Shown: positions 53,545 to 63,532, counted from the first letter of the stretch. The stretch: 64,000 nucleotides of DNA from Leptolyngbya sp. SIOISBB (GCA_010671905.1 JAAHII010000001.1:4588001-4652000), one strand, 5' to 3'. Numbers and translations are program-made. The notes: generated from the sequence alone by a model not told the origin.

Positions 53545-54174
53545 ATGTCAATCAGATTCTGCCCCTTGTATCTGGCTTTATCGGCGATCGCCCTGCCCTT
53601 GACCATGGTGACTAGAGCTAGTGCGGATACCGCTCCGGCCCACTGCGACCTCTATGCGCCCGACGCCGCTTATGCCTACCTGTCCAGCAGCTGCACCTTT
53701 CTCCCAGCGTCAGGGGATATATTGGTGTTCAGTTTCAGGCCAATGGCGTCCGCTACGATTTTTTCGCCAACGGGGCAGTCTGGTGAGTATCGCGACCAGT
53801 ACGGCGGCGTGGTCTATCAAAACGTGTTTGAGTCAGGGCAAAGCTTTGAGTTTCCCGAGGGCTCAGAACTTTATGTCTATTGGGATTACAACAGTTCCTA
53901 TGGCAGCGACCCAGTGCAGGAATATGGTCAGCGGGTCGGTATCCTGACTGCTTACGATCGCGGCTCCCAAATTAATGTCCGCAGTGAACCCACCATTTAT
54001 TCCTATGCTCACAGTTATGGCTTAGCGGGTGATCAGGTGGAAATCTTGCAGTGCGTGCAGGATGCCGATACCCCTGGCAGTGATCTCAACTGGTGCGAAG
54101 TTCAGTTTTTAGAATCGGGCGCAGTGGGCTGGGTGCGCAGCGACTTTATCATCTTCCCCAGCGACGGCTTCTAA
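53545..54174 (+). CDS. Secreted protein with bacterial SH3 domain
   Basis: A 209-aa protein with a signal peptide (LYLALSAIALPLTMVTRASA), a middle beta-rich domain with paired cysteines (HCDLYAPDAAYAYLSSSC) and a C-terminal SH3b domain: GSQINVRSEPTIYSYAHSYGLAGDQVEILQCVQDADTPGSDLNWCEVQFLESGAVGWVRSDFI. SH3b domains often bind cell-wall peptides. It is the middle gene of the secreted trio. Confidence 0.82.
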   Translation: MSIRFCPLYLALSAIALPLTMVTRASADTAPAHCDLYAPDAAYAYLSSSCTFLPASGDILVFSFRPMASATIFSPTGQSGEYRDQYGGVVYQNVFESGQSFEFPEGSELYVYWDYNSSYGSDPVQEYGQRVGILTAYDRGSQINVRSEPTIYSYAHSYGLAGDQVEILQCVQDADTPGSDLNWCEVQFLESGAVGWVRSDFIIFPSDGF

Positions 54175-54240
54175 AGACTCGCCAAAAGTGTCTTGTGCCC
54201 TAATTCTGCTGTTTTGCAAGATTTGAAGATTCCTAAGCCC

Positions 54241-54891
54241 ATGCGATTTAACCCATCTATTTTTTTGAGTGCATTGTTTTTGGCTGCCTCTGGTAGCGGC
54301 ACGGCAGCTTACGCTCTCAGCCCTGATCTCAACCGGCTCGATAGCGTTAGTCACCCAGTGATCATCGCTCAAAGGGCCACGCCAACCACCTATGTGACCC
54401 GTCTCAGCCCCGATACCATTGTCGTTCAGATTACGGATGGCAATTTCTTCTTTCGGGATGAGATGTATCGAAGTTATGGCAATAGCTATCAGGCCACCGA
54501 CCACGGTATTCGGGTTATGTACGATGGCGACAGCGATCGCGTCGTCGTCATTTCTGACGAAACGGGTGAGGAGTTTTATAACTATTTCTTTGATGCCAGT
54601 TTCAGCAACTCCAATGACTTGTCTGAACCGTCTGGAGGCTATGCTCAACCGACCCCAGAGACTTACCTCACGCGTGAAAATGCCAATGAGTACACCGCTG
54701 AACTTATCGAAGGCGAGTTCTATTTTTATGGCCCACTGACTCGGACATCAGGTAATACCTTTGTGGGCTCAGATGCTCAAATCCGAGTCATGTACGACGC
54801 CGACACTAGCCGGATGGTCGTCATCAATGTGGTGACCGGTACTGAGTTTTATAACTACTTCTTTAGCACTGTAGATGAAGGGTACTTGTAA
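54241..54891 (+). CDS. Secreted protein with two novel 68-residue repeats
   Basis: A 216-aa protein from ATG 54241; the track's 54193 is an upstream GTG. The signal peptide (SIFLSALFLAASGSGTAAYA) is followed by two tandem copies of one domain. Copy 1 runs from TYVTRLSPDTIVVQITDGNFFF to ISDETGEEFYNYFF and copy 2 from TYLTRENANEYTAELIEGEFYF to INVVTGTEFYNYFF. Shared marks are G-N-(S/T), IRVMYD-x-D, R-(V/M)-VVI and EFYNYFF. I recognise no family. Only 66 bases separate it from the SH3 gene. Confidence 0.78.
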   Translation: MRFNPSIFLSALFLAASGSGTAAYALSPDLNRLDSVSHPVIIAQRATPTTYVTRLSPDTIVVQITDGNFFFRDEMYRSYGNSYQATDHGIRVMYDGDSDRVVVISDETGEEFYNYFFDASFSNSNDLSEPSGGYAQPTPETYLTRENANEYTAELIEGEFYFYGPLTRTSGNTFVGSDAQIRVMYDADTSRMVVINVVTGTEFYNYFFSTVDEGYL

Positions 54892-55552
54892 ATCGGCATG
54901 AGCAGTGAGTCGCTTTAAGCTCATCCGCTGTTGTGCTAGCGATATCGCATGAATTGATGAGGGCAACGGATTCTCATCATCGCATTAGTGCCCTGTGCTC
55001 CTCTCCATGGCGTTAAAGAACAACGCTTTTTCTGAATTTCAATTCTCTATCTCGTGAGTTCGGGGCTAGCGAATCGCGATTCGCCGAAGGCGACGCTTAG
55101 CGAACGCGACTATCACTACAAGTATGTCGAGTATGCCGTCCGAGACATTGCAGCATATTGGATTGTTGAACACTCAGAACTGCGTCAAGTAACCTTCTGT
55201 CAGTGGGGTAACGGCTTGTATGAAGATCCGGTTTATCCTGCAACTGAGCGGCTCAAATCATCCCTGGTGCCTGACCTATCCTTCGCGATCGCTGACCTGT
55301 TTATATCGATTCTCTAAAATCTAGCTATACATCCTTTCCCCTTGCCCCCATAGCCCTCCACTACAATCTGTAGCCCTATTCTGGAGAACTGGCATTACCT
55401 AAGCCGAAACGTGTCTAGGAAGTTAAAGTTTGCCCAGCTTGTGATGGCTATCAGGCGGTGGTCAAACTCCTCTCAGATTGTTCTAATCAACGTTTGGCAT
55501 CATTGAGGCGTGCGATCTCAACTAGCTGGATTCTCTTCGGGAGCTTACTCTG
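54892..55552. other. Intergenic region with a gene remnant and repeats
   Basis: It contains a Uma2-family remnant (55054-55317), a palindromic repeat at about 55061-55109 fused to it, and a short repeat at 55325-55354 related in inverse to 52128-52163. No intact gene is seen. Confidence 0.55.
55054..55317 (+). pseudogene. Uma2-family nuclease-fold gene fragment
   Basis: The last 70 residues (YHYKYVEYAVRDIAAYWIVEHSELRQVTFCQWGNGLYEDPVYPATERLKSSLVPDLSFAIADLF) match the C-terminal half of Uma2 (DUF820) proteins, a large cyanobacterial family with a PD-(D/E)xK fold. The usual N-terminal half with the active-site residues is absent. The upstream codons come from a palindromic repeat (GCTAGCGAATCGCGATTCGC...) that happens to be in frame. 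It is a remnant, not a functional nuclease. Confidence 0.75.
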
Positions 55553-56650
55553 ATGGCTAACTTTTCGCCTTTGAACTCGACCCGACGGCAGTTGTTGAAA
55601 TTCCTCAGCTTGGCTGGCGGCTCGGCGTTGTTTCCCTCACTGCTCAATGCTTGCTCAGATGATCCGACAGCGATATCAGTGCCTGCTATGCCTTCGGCTC
55701 TGGCTCTGAGTGACCTGCCAGAAGCAACGCCCCTGATCGCCGCCAATCTGAATCCTCATCGTGTGGTGCTGGTTAGCACTACCGATCGTGCGGCTGGTGT
55801 GCGCCAAGCAATTGACCTACTGCAGCCGCCAGGATTCAGCGGCAAACGAGTTTTCATTAAACCCAATTACAACACGGGTGATCCTGCTCCGGCATCCACT
55901 GATCCGGCCGTGCTAGAAACCTTGGTGCAAGAAATTCAGGCGGCAGGGGCAAGTCAAGTTACTGTAGGCGATCGCTCTGGCATGGCAGCCACGCGATCGG
56001 CCATGCAGCAGCAACGGGTCTTTGCCTTGGCCAGTCAGTACGGATTCACGCCGCTAGTCTTTGATGAACTGGGACGGGATGGCTGGCAGTATTTTTCTGG
56101 TGAGGGAAATAACTGGTCACGGGGCTTTGCGATCGCTAAACCTGTTTTAGACGCCGATGCCATTGTGAATGCCTGCTGCCTCAAAACCCACCGCTATGGC
56201 GGCCATTTCACCCTGTCGCTCAAAAATACGATTGGCATGGTGGCGAAATATGTGCCTGGGGACGTTCACAACTACATGGGCGAACTCCATAACTCGGCCA
56301 ACCAGCGCCTGATGATTGCGGAAGTCAATCGCACCTACCGACCGTCGCTCATTGTGCTAGATGGTGTGGATGCGTTTGTTCGCGGTGGTCCCGCCCAGGG
56401 CGAGAAAATCAGAGCTGGGGTCATGCTGGCGAGTACAGACCGGATTGCGATCGATGCGGTAGGCATTGCGATTTTGCGAATGCTGGGCACCACTCAGGCA
56501 GTGTCCACCGGCTCTATCTGGAGTCAGGCGCAAATTCGGCGGGCAGCCGATCTGGGACTGGGAGCCGTGAGCGCCGACGCGATTGAATTGGTGACTGCTG
56601 ACAGTGCCAGTACTCAAATGGCCGATCGCCTCCGTCCCTTCTTAACCTAA
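55553..56650 (+). CDS. DUF362 protein with twin-arginine lipoprotein signal
   Basis: A 365-aa protein. The N terminus STRRQLLKFLSLAGGSALFPSLLNACSDD has a twin-arginine motif and a lipobox-like Cys, so export in folded state is likely. The DUF362 domain follows: KRVFIKPNYNTGDPAPASTDPAVLETLVQEIQAAGASQVTVGDRSGM, NACCLKTHRYGGHFTLSLKNTIGMVAKYVPGDVHNYMG, VLDGVDAFVRGGPAQGEKIRAGVMLASTDRIAIDAVGIAIL. DUF362 proteins are often tied to iron-sulfur or redox systems, but no Fe-S motif is visible here. It converges on the YdcF-type gene, with 3 bases between stops. Confidence 0.88.
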   Translation: MANFSPLNSTRRQLLKFLSLAGGSALFPSLLNACSDDPTAISVPAMPSALALSDLPEATPLIAANLNPHRVVLVSTTDRAAGVRQAIDLLQPPGFSGKRVFIKPNYNTGDPAPASTDPAVLETLVQEIQAAGASQVTVGDRSGMAATRSAMQQQRVFALASQYGFTPLVFDELGRDGWQYFSGEGNNWSRGFAIAKPVLDADAIVNACCLKTHRYGGHFTLSLKNTIGMVAKYVPGDVHNYMGELHNSANQRLMIAEVNRTYRPSLIVLDGVDAFVRGGPAQGEKIRAGVMLASTDRIAIDAVGIAILRMLGTTQAVSTGSIWSQAQIRRAADLGLGAVSADAIELVTADSASTQMADRLRPFLT

Positions 56651-56653
56651 GCC

Positions 56654-57448
56654 TTACACCCAACCGCGCAGTCGGTAAACGAACAGCCCAATATACTCCT
56701 TCATGGCACGACTCACGTCATCCAGGTTGCCAGCATCGGGCAGCAGACTGAGTAAAATTGCCTGACGAGTGCCTGTCACTTCGGCGACGCGACGCTCAGA
56801 AATAAGAAAGTCTGTCGGTGCCGAGATCGCCTCAATGCCCTGTTTTTTGAAAATGGCAAGCGATCGCGGCATATGCATGGCTGAAGTGACCAGCAAGATA
56901 CGGTTCATCCCTTCCTGCGCCAAAATCGCTTTCACATTTACCGCATTTTGATACGTATTCAGTGAAGTGGGATCTTCTAAAATATCGGTGCTCGGCACAC
57001 CCATTGCTTCCGCAATTTGGGCCATGTCATCCGACTCCGGGGGGCCACCACCGCGCCAGGCAATCCGGCCACCACTGAGAATCAGTTTGGGCGCCTTACC
57101 TGCGTTGTAAAGTTGAGCGCCATGCAGCACGCGATCGCCCGCTTCGGTCACATCGACCCACGGTCTGGGGGCATCGGCCGGACGGGTGCAGCCCCCTAAC
57201 ACCACAATGGCTTCGGCGGTTGGCAGCGATGCCGGGGGCAGATTTTGCCATTCCAGAGACTGCACGAGTCGGGTGGCGACCCAGGCATTACTACCGGCCC
57301 AGAGGATGAGGAAGGCTGAGATCGTGGTCACCAGAGCAAGGCGGCGGCGCTGGCGCCAAATGCCCCAGACGGTTACCAATAGCAATACACTAGCCAGGCC
57401 CAATGGGTAAACCAGCAATGGCAGTAATTTTGACAAAAACAAGAACAT
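56654..57448 (-). CDS. YdcF/ElyC family (DUF218) membrane protein
   Basis: A 264-aa protein from ATG 57448 (MFLFLSKLLPLLVYPLGLASVLLLV). Two N-terminal membrane helices precede a DUF218 domain: AEAIVVLGGCTRPADAPRP, RVLHGAQLYNAGKAPKLILSGG, MGVPSTDILEDPTSLNTYQNAVNVKAIL, ILLVTSAMHMPRSLAIFKKQGIEAISAPTDF. ElyC, SanA and related proteins affect envelope integrity and peptidoglycan or enterobacterial antigen metabolism in E. coli. The role here is unproven. Confidence 0.88.
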   Translation of the reverse strand: MFLFLSKLLPLLVYPLGLASVLLLVTVWGIWRQRRRLALVTTISAFLILWAGSNAWVATRLVQSLEWQNLPPASLPTAEAIVVLGGCTRPADAPRPWVDVTEAGDRVLHGAQLYNAGKAPKLILSGGRIAWRGGGPPESDDMAQIAEAMGVPSTDILEDPTSLNTYQNAVNVKAILAQEGMNRILLVTSAMHMPRSLAIFKKQGIEAISAPTDFLISERRVAEVTGTRQAILLSLLPDAGNLDDVSRAMKEYIGLFVYRLRGWV

Positions 57449-57560
57449 AGACGAGCCCGCACCGACTTTCACAATTTTGGCAGGTCAAGCTACTGCTCTA
57501 CCTGCTGCGGCAGTGCCTGAGCAAACTTCTGCCCCATCAGACCTTGATTGCGGCACGTTG

Positions 57561-58085
57561 CTATGCGCCATCTTGCTGTTTCAAGAGCGGTACCAAATGC
57601 ATCATGTAATCGCGCTTGCCAATGGGGGCTCCCGCCATTCGCATAATGTCGTATGCCGTCGTGAGATGAAAGTAAAAATTGGGCATCAGAAAGTCATCGA
57701 CATATGACTGCCCAGAGAGGTCGAGGTACATCTCTGGTCCTAGGGGAATGCGGGTGGCGGTTGCTAGCTTGGCATCAACTGCATCAATCCCGGCCAACAA
57801 AGCTTTTGTGGAGGCGATATGATCGCGAGCCGCTGCCAGAGTGTCAACCTCTGGCGGCAAATTGTCCATGGGCTGATCAGTACACCATAGGGCAAAGTTG
57901 CGTGGCTGATTGCAAGTGAAGACAATTTGGGTGCCAAAAGGCAACATGTCAGGAGCCAGGCGACGCTGCAGTAGAGACTCGATATCGGCTGCAAAGTGAG
58001 TCTCTGCTAGATCTAAAAAATGACTCAAGTTATCCAACCGAGAACTGAAAATTGTTTTCAGTTTCTCAATCTGAGGAGTGGCCAT
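57561..58085 (-). CDS. DUF1993 family protein
   Basis: A 174-aa protein with the DUF1993 pattern: LSHFLDLAETHFA...LLQRRLAPDMLPFGTQIVFTCNQPRNFALWCTDQ, then LAAARDHIASTKALLAGIDA and LPNFYFHLTTAYDIMRMAGAPIGKRDYM. The fold is predicted to be a DinB-like four-helix bundle. No function is known. It lies 112 bp upstream-side of the YdcF-type gene on the same strand. Confidence 0.88.
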   Translation of the reverse strand: MATPQIEKLKTIFSSRLDNLSHFLDLAETHFAADIESLLQRRLAPDMLPFGTQIVFTCNQPRNFALWCTDQPMDNLPPEVDTLAAARDHIASTKALLAGIDAVDAKLATATRIPLGPEMYLDLSGQSYVDDFLMPNFYFHLTTAYDIMRMAGAPIGKRDYMMHLVPLLKQQDGA

Positions 58086-58192
58086 CAGGTTTCACGCCCT
58101 TACAAAACAAAAGCCCAAGGATAAGCCCTGGGCCAAAATTCTAGCTATAGAAACGCATTAAAGGTTGCCTGACCAAGCAAGTGCCCAATTTT

Positions 58193-58591
58193 TTAGACAA
58201 CGCTGGAAAAGGCTGGCAAAGGGCAGGTGTTAGGCATGGGCGGAATAGGACAGGCATTCGTTGCCTCCGGCACGGTCATCACCACCTCGCGCACAATCGG
58301 GGGTTCGTAAAACTGGCAGCCGGTGCAGGGGCCGCACGGATTCATCGCACAGCGCAGATAGGGCGATCGCGCATTCATCTCGCAGGTGAAATCGCCAATG
58401 ACGTAACCGAGACCTTCGACATAGTTCAGATCGCGATCGCGTTGAATGGCCGCCTTTAAGCCTCTCCGAGCAGCTACTTCCATCGCGCGCCCAAACTCAG
58501 CTTGTACGCGTTCTTGAGACCGCAGGCTAATCCAAGTGGAAATCAAGGCAGGCACTAAACTCAGGCCAAAGATCAGCAAAACTATGAGCAT
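58193..58591 (-). CDS. Cys-rich membrane-anchored protein (possibly DUF6464 family)
   Basis: A 132-aa protein with one N-terminal membrane helix (MLIVLLIFGLSLVPALISTWISL) and a conserved-looking core DLNYVEGLGYVIGDFTCEMNARSPYLRCAMNPCGPCTGCQFYEPP. The cysteine spacing (C...C-x4-C-x2-C-x2-C) suggests metal binding or disulfides. I believe this is the cyanobacterial DUF6464 family but cannot confirm. Function unknown. Confidence 0.72.
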   Translation of the reverse strand: MLIVLLIFGLSLVPALISTWISLRSQERVQAEFGRAMEVAARRGLKAAIQRDRDLNYVEGLGYVIGDFTCEMNARSPYLRCAMNPCGPCTGCQFYEPPIVREVVMTVPEATNACPIPPMPNTCPLPAFSSVV

Positions 58592-58770
58592 AAGGTTCCT
58601 GTCAGAGTCGTCTCGGATATCAATTGAGGAAATCCTATCGTGATTTTGAGAGTGACAGGTCTCAGCTTCATGTATTTGTAGTAATCCTTATGACTTCTCG
58701 TTAAGTTGTGAAAACTTGCGAATAGGACAAATCCCCCTGATTCCGGGCCACAATTCTCGCTCTCGCAGGG

Positions 58771-60579
58771 CTAGGCGTTGTTGTCATCGGCTTTGGGCTT
58801 GGGTCGATACGTCGAGGCGACATGGAGTTCTTTTAACTGCTTGGCATCCACCGTCGACGGTGCCTCGGTCAGCAAGCAGCGGGCCTGCTGGGTTTTGGGG
58901 AAGGCGATCGCATCTCGAATCGAGTCTTCTCCCGCCATCAACATCACGAGGCGATCGAGGCCATAGGCGATGCCGCCGTGGGGAGGCGTGCCATATTCAA
59001 ACGCTTCCAGCAAGAACCCAAATTTTTCCTGGGCTTCCTCTGTCGAGAGGCCAATCGTTTCAAAGACCTGCCGCTGCACGTCGGGTTGATAAATCCGCAA
59101 GCTGCCGCCGCCAATTTCATAGCCATTGAGTACGAGGTCATAGGCTTGCGCACGAGCCGTTTTTAGATCATCCTGTTCATCCGGACGGGGGGCAGTGAAC
59201 GGGTGGTGTAAGGCTTCTAGGCGCTTTTCATCAGCGTTCCACTCAAACATGGGGAAGTCAGTGACCCAGAGTAGATTGATTTGGTCTTCCGGAATCAGGT
59301 TCATTTCTTTCGCGATCGCTTGTCGCACCCGATCCAGAGTGGGATTCACAATATCGTTCGGACCGGCTCCAAATAACAAGAGAGTGCCTGCTTCGGCACC
59401 GGTGCGACGCAGCAATTCTGTTACCTGGTCTGGGTTGAGATTGTCTTTGATCGCGCCGATAGTATCAATTTCGCCTGCCTCGCGCACGCGAATGTAGGCC
59501 AATCCCTTTGCTCCCGCTTCGGCTGCCACTTTAAAGAGATCGCCACCGGGTTTGATGCGAACATTCGAAATGACATCATTGCCGTTGGGAATCGGCAGCA
59601 CCTTGACCATACCACCGGATTTCACTGCTCCCGAAAACACCTTAAAGCCCGAGTCTGCCACTAAATCAGAGACTTCGACCAGTTCTAGCCCGTAACGGGT
59701 ATCGGGCTTGTCGCTGCCGTAGCGATCCATGGCTTCGGCATAGGTGAGTCGGGGAAAAGGACGCGGCACCTCAACCCCTTGCACCATTTTGAAAATGTGG
59801 CAGACCAGGCGCTCATTCAGTTCCAGAATCTCATCCTGACTCAGGAAACTCATCTCCATATCCAACTGGGTGAATTCCGGCTGGCGATCGGCCCTTAAGT
59901 CCTCATCCCGAAAACAGCGGGCGATTTGGTAGTAGCGATCGACTCCCGACACCATCAAGATTTGCTTGAAGAGTTGGGGAGATTGAGGCAGCGCAAACCA
60001 TTCCCCTTCATTGACCCGAGACGGCAGGATGAAATCGCGCGCGCCTTCAGGGGTGGAGCGCGTCAAAATCGGCGTCTCCACTTCCATAAAGTGTTCTTCG
60101 TCTTCTAAGAAACGCCGAATGGCTTTGACGACTGCGTGGCGCACCTGCAGATTCTTGGCCATGCGCTCTCGCCGCAAATCGAGATAGCGATAGCGGAGTC
60201 GCAATTCTTCCTTCACAGATTCCGCCTCAGCGGTAGAAACCTGGAAAGGCAACTGCTTTCGCACCGCATTCAGCAATTCGATTTCATCGGCATAAATTTC
60301 GATCTCCCCAGTTGGCAACTTGGGATTCACCGCCCCAGCTTGCCGCTGGCTAACTTTGCCGGTAATCCTGACGACATATTCGTTTCGCAGACCGTTGGCC
60401 GTTTCAAAGGACGCGGGAGTGCGCTCGGGGTCGCTGACAATTTGGACAACGCCTGTGCGATCGCGCAAATCCACAAAAATCACGCCCCCATGATCGCGAC
60501 GGCGATCGACCCAACCAAACAGGGTGACAGTTTCGCCAATGTGGGAGGCCCGCAAGTGGCCGCAGTAATGGGTACGCAT
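58771..60579 (-). CDS. aspS: Aspartate--tRNA ligase
   Basis: Charges tRNA-Asp with aspartate. The 602-aa bacterial-type enzyme has an N-terminal OB anticodon domain ([34 protein letters not shown]). Class II motif 2 follows ([31 protein letters not shown]), then the bacterial insertion (GAD-like) domain around 300-410, and motif 3 ([15 protein letters not shown]). Length and start at ATG 60579 are canonical. Whether it is discriminating or also charges tRNA-Asn cannot be told by eye. Confidence 0.98.
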   Translation of the reverse strand: MRTHYCGHLRASHIGETVTLFGWVDRRRDHGGVIFVDLRDRTGVVQIVSDPERTPASFETANGLRNEYVVRITGKVSQRQAGAVNPKLPTGEIEIYADEIELLNAVRKQLPFQVSTAEAESVKEELRLRYRYLDLRRERMAKNLQVRHAVVKAIRRFLEDEEHFMEVETPILTRSTPEGARDFILPSRVNEGEWFALPQSPQLFKQILMVSGVDRYYQIARCFRDEDLRADRQPEFTQLDMEMSFLSQDEILELNERLVCHIFKMVQGVEVPRPFPRLTYAEAMDRYGSDKPDTRYGLELVEVSDLVADSGFKVFSGAVKSGGMVKVLPIPNGNDVISNVRIKPGGDLFKVAAEAGAKGLAYIRVREAGEIDTIGAIKDNLNPDQVTELLRRTGAEAGTLLLFGAGPNDIVNPTLDRVRQAIAKEMNLIPEDQINLLWVTDFPMFEWNADEKRLEALHHPFTAPRPDEQDDLKTARAQAYDLVLNGYEIGGGSLRIYQPDVQRQVFETIGLSTEEAQEKFGFLLEAFEYGTPPHGGIAYGLDRLVMLMAGEDSIRDAIAFPKTQQARCLLTEAPSTVDAKQLKELHVASTYRPKPKADDNNA

Positions 60580-60831
60580 GATGGTGCTTAGTGCTGGTTA
60601 AACGTGACAGGTTTTTACAAAACCTATCCATTATCTAGGATCATGCAACTACTCGCATCCTTTGGGCTGGAGATTTCTTTGACAAATACCAGAAGGCTTG
60701 AGGACTCGGCTGCCAATTCGGCCTAAGCCCATCGTTGTTTAGAGTGACAGTCTATGCAGCAATCGCGTCGTGAACTGTCGCAAGAATATGCTGACTGGTA
60801 TCGACCATCCCCTTTTACCTTCAGCCGCTGG

Positions 60832-61896
60832 TTACCAATGCGCTGCGGGTTCGTCGATTTCTTCCTCAAGGATGTTGCTGAGTTGACGGCGCAGCATGGA
60901 TTCAATGACTAATCCTGGCTGTCGCTCGTGAGGCCACGCAAACGCATGGCGAAAAGCCGCTGCCTGACAGGCTTGCAACTCATCAAAGCCAATAATGTCT
61001 TGAGTGAGCAAATTTTCGTACTCGAACGGCAAGCGCACATTATGCAAGCCAGCGTTATCGGTACAGATAGCAATATCGACTCCGGCTTCAAAACAGCGAT
61101 CAAAGATGAGCTTTAACTGTTGCAGATTATCCAGCGTCCCAGTCTTGAAATAGGTGGTGGGGCAAACTTCTAAGCACTGGCCACGAGCGGCAACTTCACC
61201 CAACAGGTCCGGACGCTGCAACGGGATCTGAATGCCGTGACCAATCCGCATGAGGTAAGGCAATAGCTCGGGATAACAGCCATCTTGAGTCTCAAAGACA
61301 TGCCCCGTGGTGCCGATCCCAAGGTGCCGAGCGTGGGAATAGAGCGCCATATACTCATCGAGGCGATCGCCATACTGAGCATCACCTCCCGCTAAGTCGA
61401 TCGCACAAACATAGTCAGAATATTGCGCCGCCAAATCCACAATTGCCCGGTTGACTTCGTACGGTAATTTAGAGTGCATACAGAGGATTTGCTTGGTCAC
61501 CACCGGATATTCCGATTGTTGACTCGCCTGCCCAACGACTTCTACGATTTCCGCCATTTTGTCGATCCGCTCATTCTGTGACAAATGTTCTGGGGTTCGC
61601 AAATAGGGCGTGTAGCGCAATTCTAGATAGGCCAAGTTCTCAAAAATGTAAGCGCCTCGAATGAGGCGATACACAAAATAGGGCAGGGCCTCATGGGTTT
61701 GGACACTCTCTACTAATGTATGGAGTTCCAAATACTCTGCCAGGGTATTGCGAGGACGCGTGTAAAAATCCTCAAAACCGGCATAGCCCTCAAAGCGATC
61801 GGACACGTCCGGACGGTTGCGCTGAAAGTAGCGCCACAAAACTCTAGGAACAACCGAACCGCCCAAGTGGCGGTGTAGTTCAGCATATAGACTCAT
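60832..61896 (-). CDS. add: Adenosine deaminase family protein
   Basis: A TIM-barrel amidohydrolase of the adenosine/AMP deaminase family, 354 aa. Motifs are ELHRHLGGSVVPRVLWRYF (HxH metal site), AIDLAGGDAQYGD, GIGTTGHVFETQDG, IGHGIQIP and DIAICTDNAGLHN (metal Asp). The first motif departs from the usual ELHxHLDG at the Asp (Gly here), so substrate preference may differ from classical adenosine deaminase. The neighbouring purA gene is consistent with purine salvage. The gene is divergent from purA. Confidence 0.85.
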   Translation of the reverse strand: MSLYAELHRHLGGSVVPRVLWRYFQRNRPDVSDRFEGYAGFEDFYTRPRNTLAEYLELHTLVESVQTHEALPYFVYRLIRGAYIFENLAYLELRYTPYLRTPEHLSQNERIDKMAEIVEVVGQASQQSEYPVVTKQILCMHSKLPYEVNRAIVDLAAQYSDYVCAIDLAGGDAQYGDRLDEYMALYSHARHLGIGTTGHVFETQDGCYPELLPYLMRIGHGIQIPLQRPDLLGEVAARGQCLEVCPTTYFKTGTLDNLQQLKLIFDRCFEAGVDIAICTDNAGLHNVRLPFEYENLLTQDIIGFDELQACQAAAFRHAFAWPHERQPGLVIESMLRRQLSNILEEEIDEPAAHW

Positions 61897-62194
61897 GACA
61901 ATCCCTTGGATAGAATTACCGAATAAAACGTGAATTTTCGTGAACTATTTTGGAATGTATTTACTGTTTTACCGTAAATACCCTGATTTGAGTTTACGAT
62001 TAAAAACTTTAACTTTCTTCCTTCACTAGTGCGTTGATTGTGTGAATCTCCCGCTAGGATGACCGCCTGTGGTTTATCGCTGCATTTCTGCAGCAGGACA
62101 CTCTTTCATCATCAAGTCAGAGATATTGTGTCTTGACAGGCGTGCGAAATTTTGAAGATAATGGTCATTTGTGTGAACGGAAGACCTAAAGACA

Positions 62195-63532
62195 TTGGCT
62201 AACGTCGTAGTGATTGGGGCCCAGTGGGGCGACGAAGGGAAAGGCAAAATAACTGACCTCTTGAGCCGGTCGGCTCATGTAGTCGTGCGCTACCAAGGCG
62301 GCGTTAATGCAGGTCATACCGTTGTAGTTCAGGATCAGATTTTTAAGCTGCATCTGATTCCTTCTGGAATTTTGTATCCCGATACCGAGTGCGTGATCGG
62401 TAGCGGTACGGTGATTGATCCTCGCGAGATCATTAAAGAACTCGACATGCTTGAGGGGTTGGGCATCTCAACTCAGAAGTTATTTATTTCTGAGTCGGCC
62501 CATGTGACCATGCCCTATCACCGCTTGTTGGATGAGGCCTCGGAAGATCGTCGGGGGAGTAAGAAAATTGGCACCACCCGTCGTGGTATTGGTCCCACTT
62601 ATGCCGATAAATCTGAGCGTATCGGCATTCGCATGGTTGATCTGCTCGATATGGAAGATCTGGCAGAACAGTTGGAGTGGACGATTCAGTACAAAAATTT
62701 TGTGCTTGAAAAGCTGTACGGTTTAGAGCCCCTAGACCCGAAAGTCGTGCTAGAGGAATATCGGGTCTACGCCAATCGCCTCCGTTCTCACGTTGTGGAT
62801 AGTTCGCTGCTGATTGATCGAGCCATCCGTCAGCGCAAGAATATTTTGTTCGAGGGCGCTCAAGGTACCCTCCTCGATCTGGATCATGGTACCTATCCCT
62901 ATGTCACGTCATCTAACCCTGTCGCGGGGGGTGCTTGTATTGGCTCCGGTGTTGGTCCGACGATGATTGACCGCGTCATTGGGGTCGCCAAAGCCTATAC
63001 CACTCGGGTGGGCGAAGGGCCATTCCCAACGGAACTGGTTGGCGGCTTGGGCGATAAATTATGTGAGTTGGGTTCCGAATTCGGTACGACTACCGGGCGG
63101 CGGCGGCGCTGTGGCTGGTTTGATGCGGTGATTGGTCGCTATGCTGTGCGCATCAATGGGATCGACTGTCTGGCAATTACTAAGCTCGACGTGCTTGATG
63201 CCCTGGATGAGGTCCAGGTTTGTACGGCCTATAAAATTGACGGTGAAATTCATAAGGAATTGCCGAGCAGCGGACGGTTGTTTGCACAGTGCGAACCGAT
63301 CTACACTACTCTTCCAGGTTGGAAGCAATCTACTGCTGATTGCCGGTCTTTGGAAGACTTGCCGCCCCAAGCGCTGGATTATCTCAAGTTTTTGGCTGAG
63401 TTAATGGAGGTTCCGATCGCGATCGTGTCGCTCGGAGCCAGTCGTGACCAGACCATCATCGTGGAAGACCCCATCCACGGCCCCAAGCGAGCACTGCTTT
63501 ATGAAAACGGTAGTGCGTCTCAAGTTGCTTGA
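62195..63532 (+). CDS. purA: Adenylosuccinate synthetase
   Basis: Joins IMP and aspartate, using GTP, in the first step of AMP synthesis. The start is TTG 62195, giving [24 protein letters not shown] with the P-loop-like motif and catalytic Asp. GGVNAGHTV carries the catalytic His, then [41 protein letters not shown] and [13 protein letters not shown]. 445 aa, normal for bacteria. The ribosome site is weak (GGAAGA, about 15 bases upstream). rplY follows 46 bases downstream. Confidence 0.97.
   Translation: MANVVVIGAQWGDEGKGKITDLLSRSAHVVVRYQGGVNAGHTVVVQDQIFKLHLIPSGILYPDTECVIGSGTVIDPREIIKELDMLEGLGISTQKLFISESAHVTMPYHRLLDEASEDRRGSKKIGTTRRGIGPTYADKSERIGIRMVDLLDMEDLAEQLEWTIQYKNFVLEKLYGLEPLDPKVVLEEYRVYANRLRSHVVDSSLLIDRAIRQRKNILFEGAQGTLLDLDHGTYPYVTSSNPVAGGACIGSGVGPTMIDRVIGVAKAYTTRVGEGPFPTELVGGLGDKLCELGSEFGTTTGRRRRCGWFDAVIGRYAVRINGIDCLAITKLDVLDALDEVQVCTAYKIDGEIHKELPSSGRLFAQCEPIYTTLPGWKQSTADCRSLEDLPPQALDYLKFLAELMEVPIAIVSLGASRDQTIIVEDPIHGPKRALLYENGSASQVA

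Noticed and set aside
60754-60912. Plus-strand ORF of about 52 aa (MQQSRRELSQEYADWYRPSP...) running into the end of add
   Set aside because: Most of it is antisense to the well-supported adenosine deaminase gene and it lacks a ribosome site.
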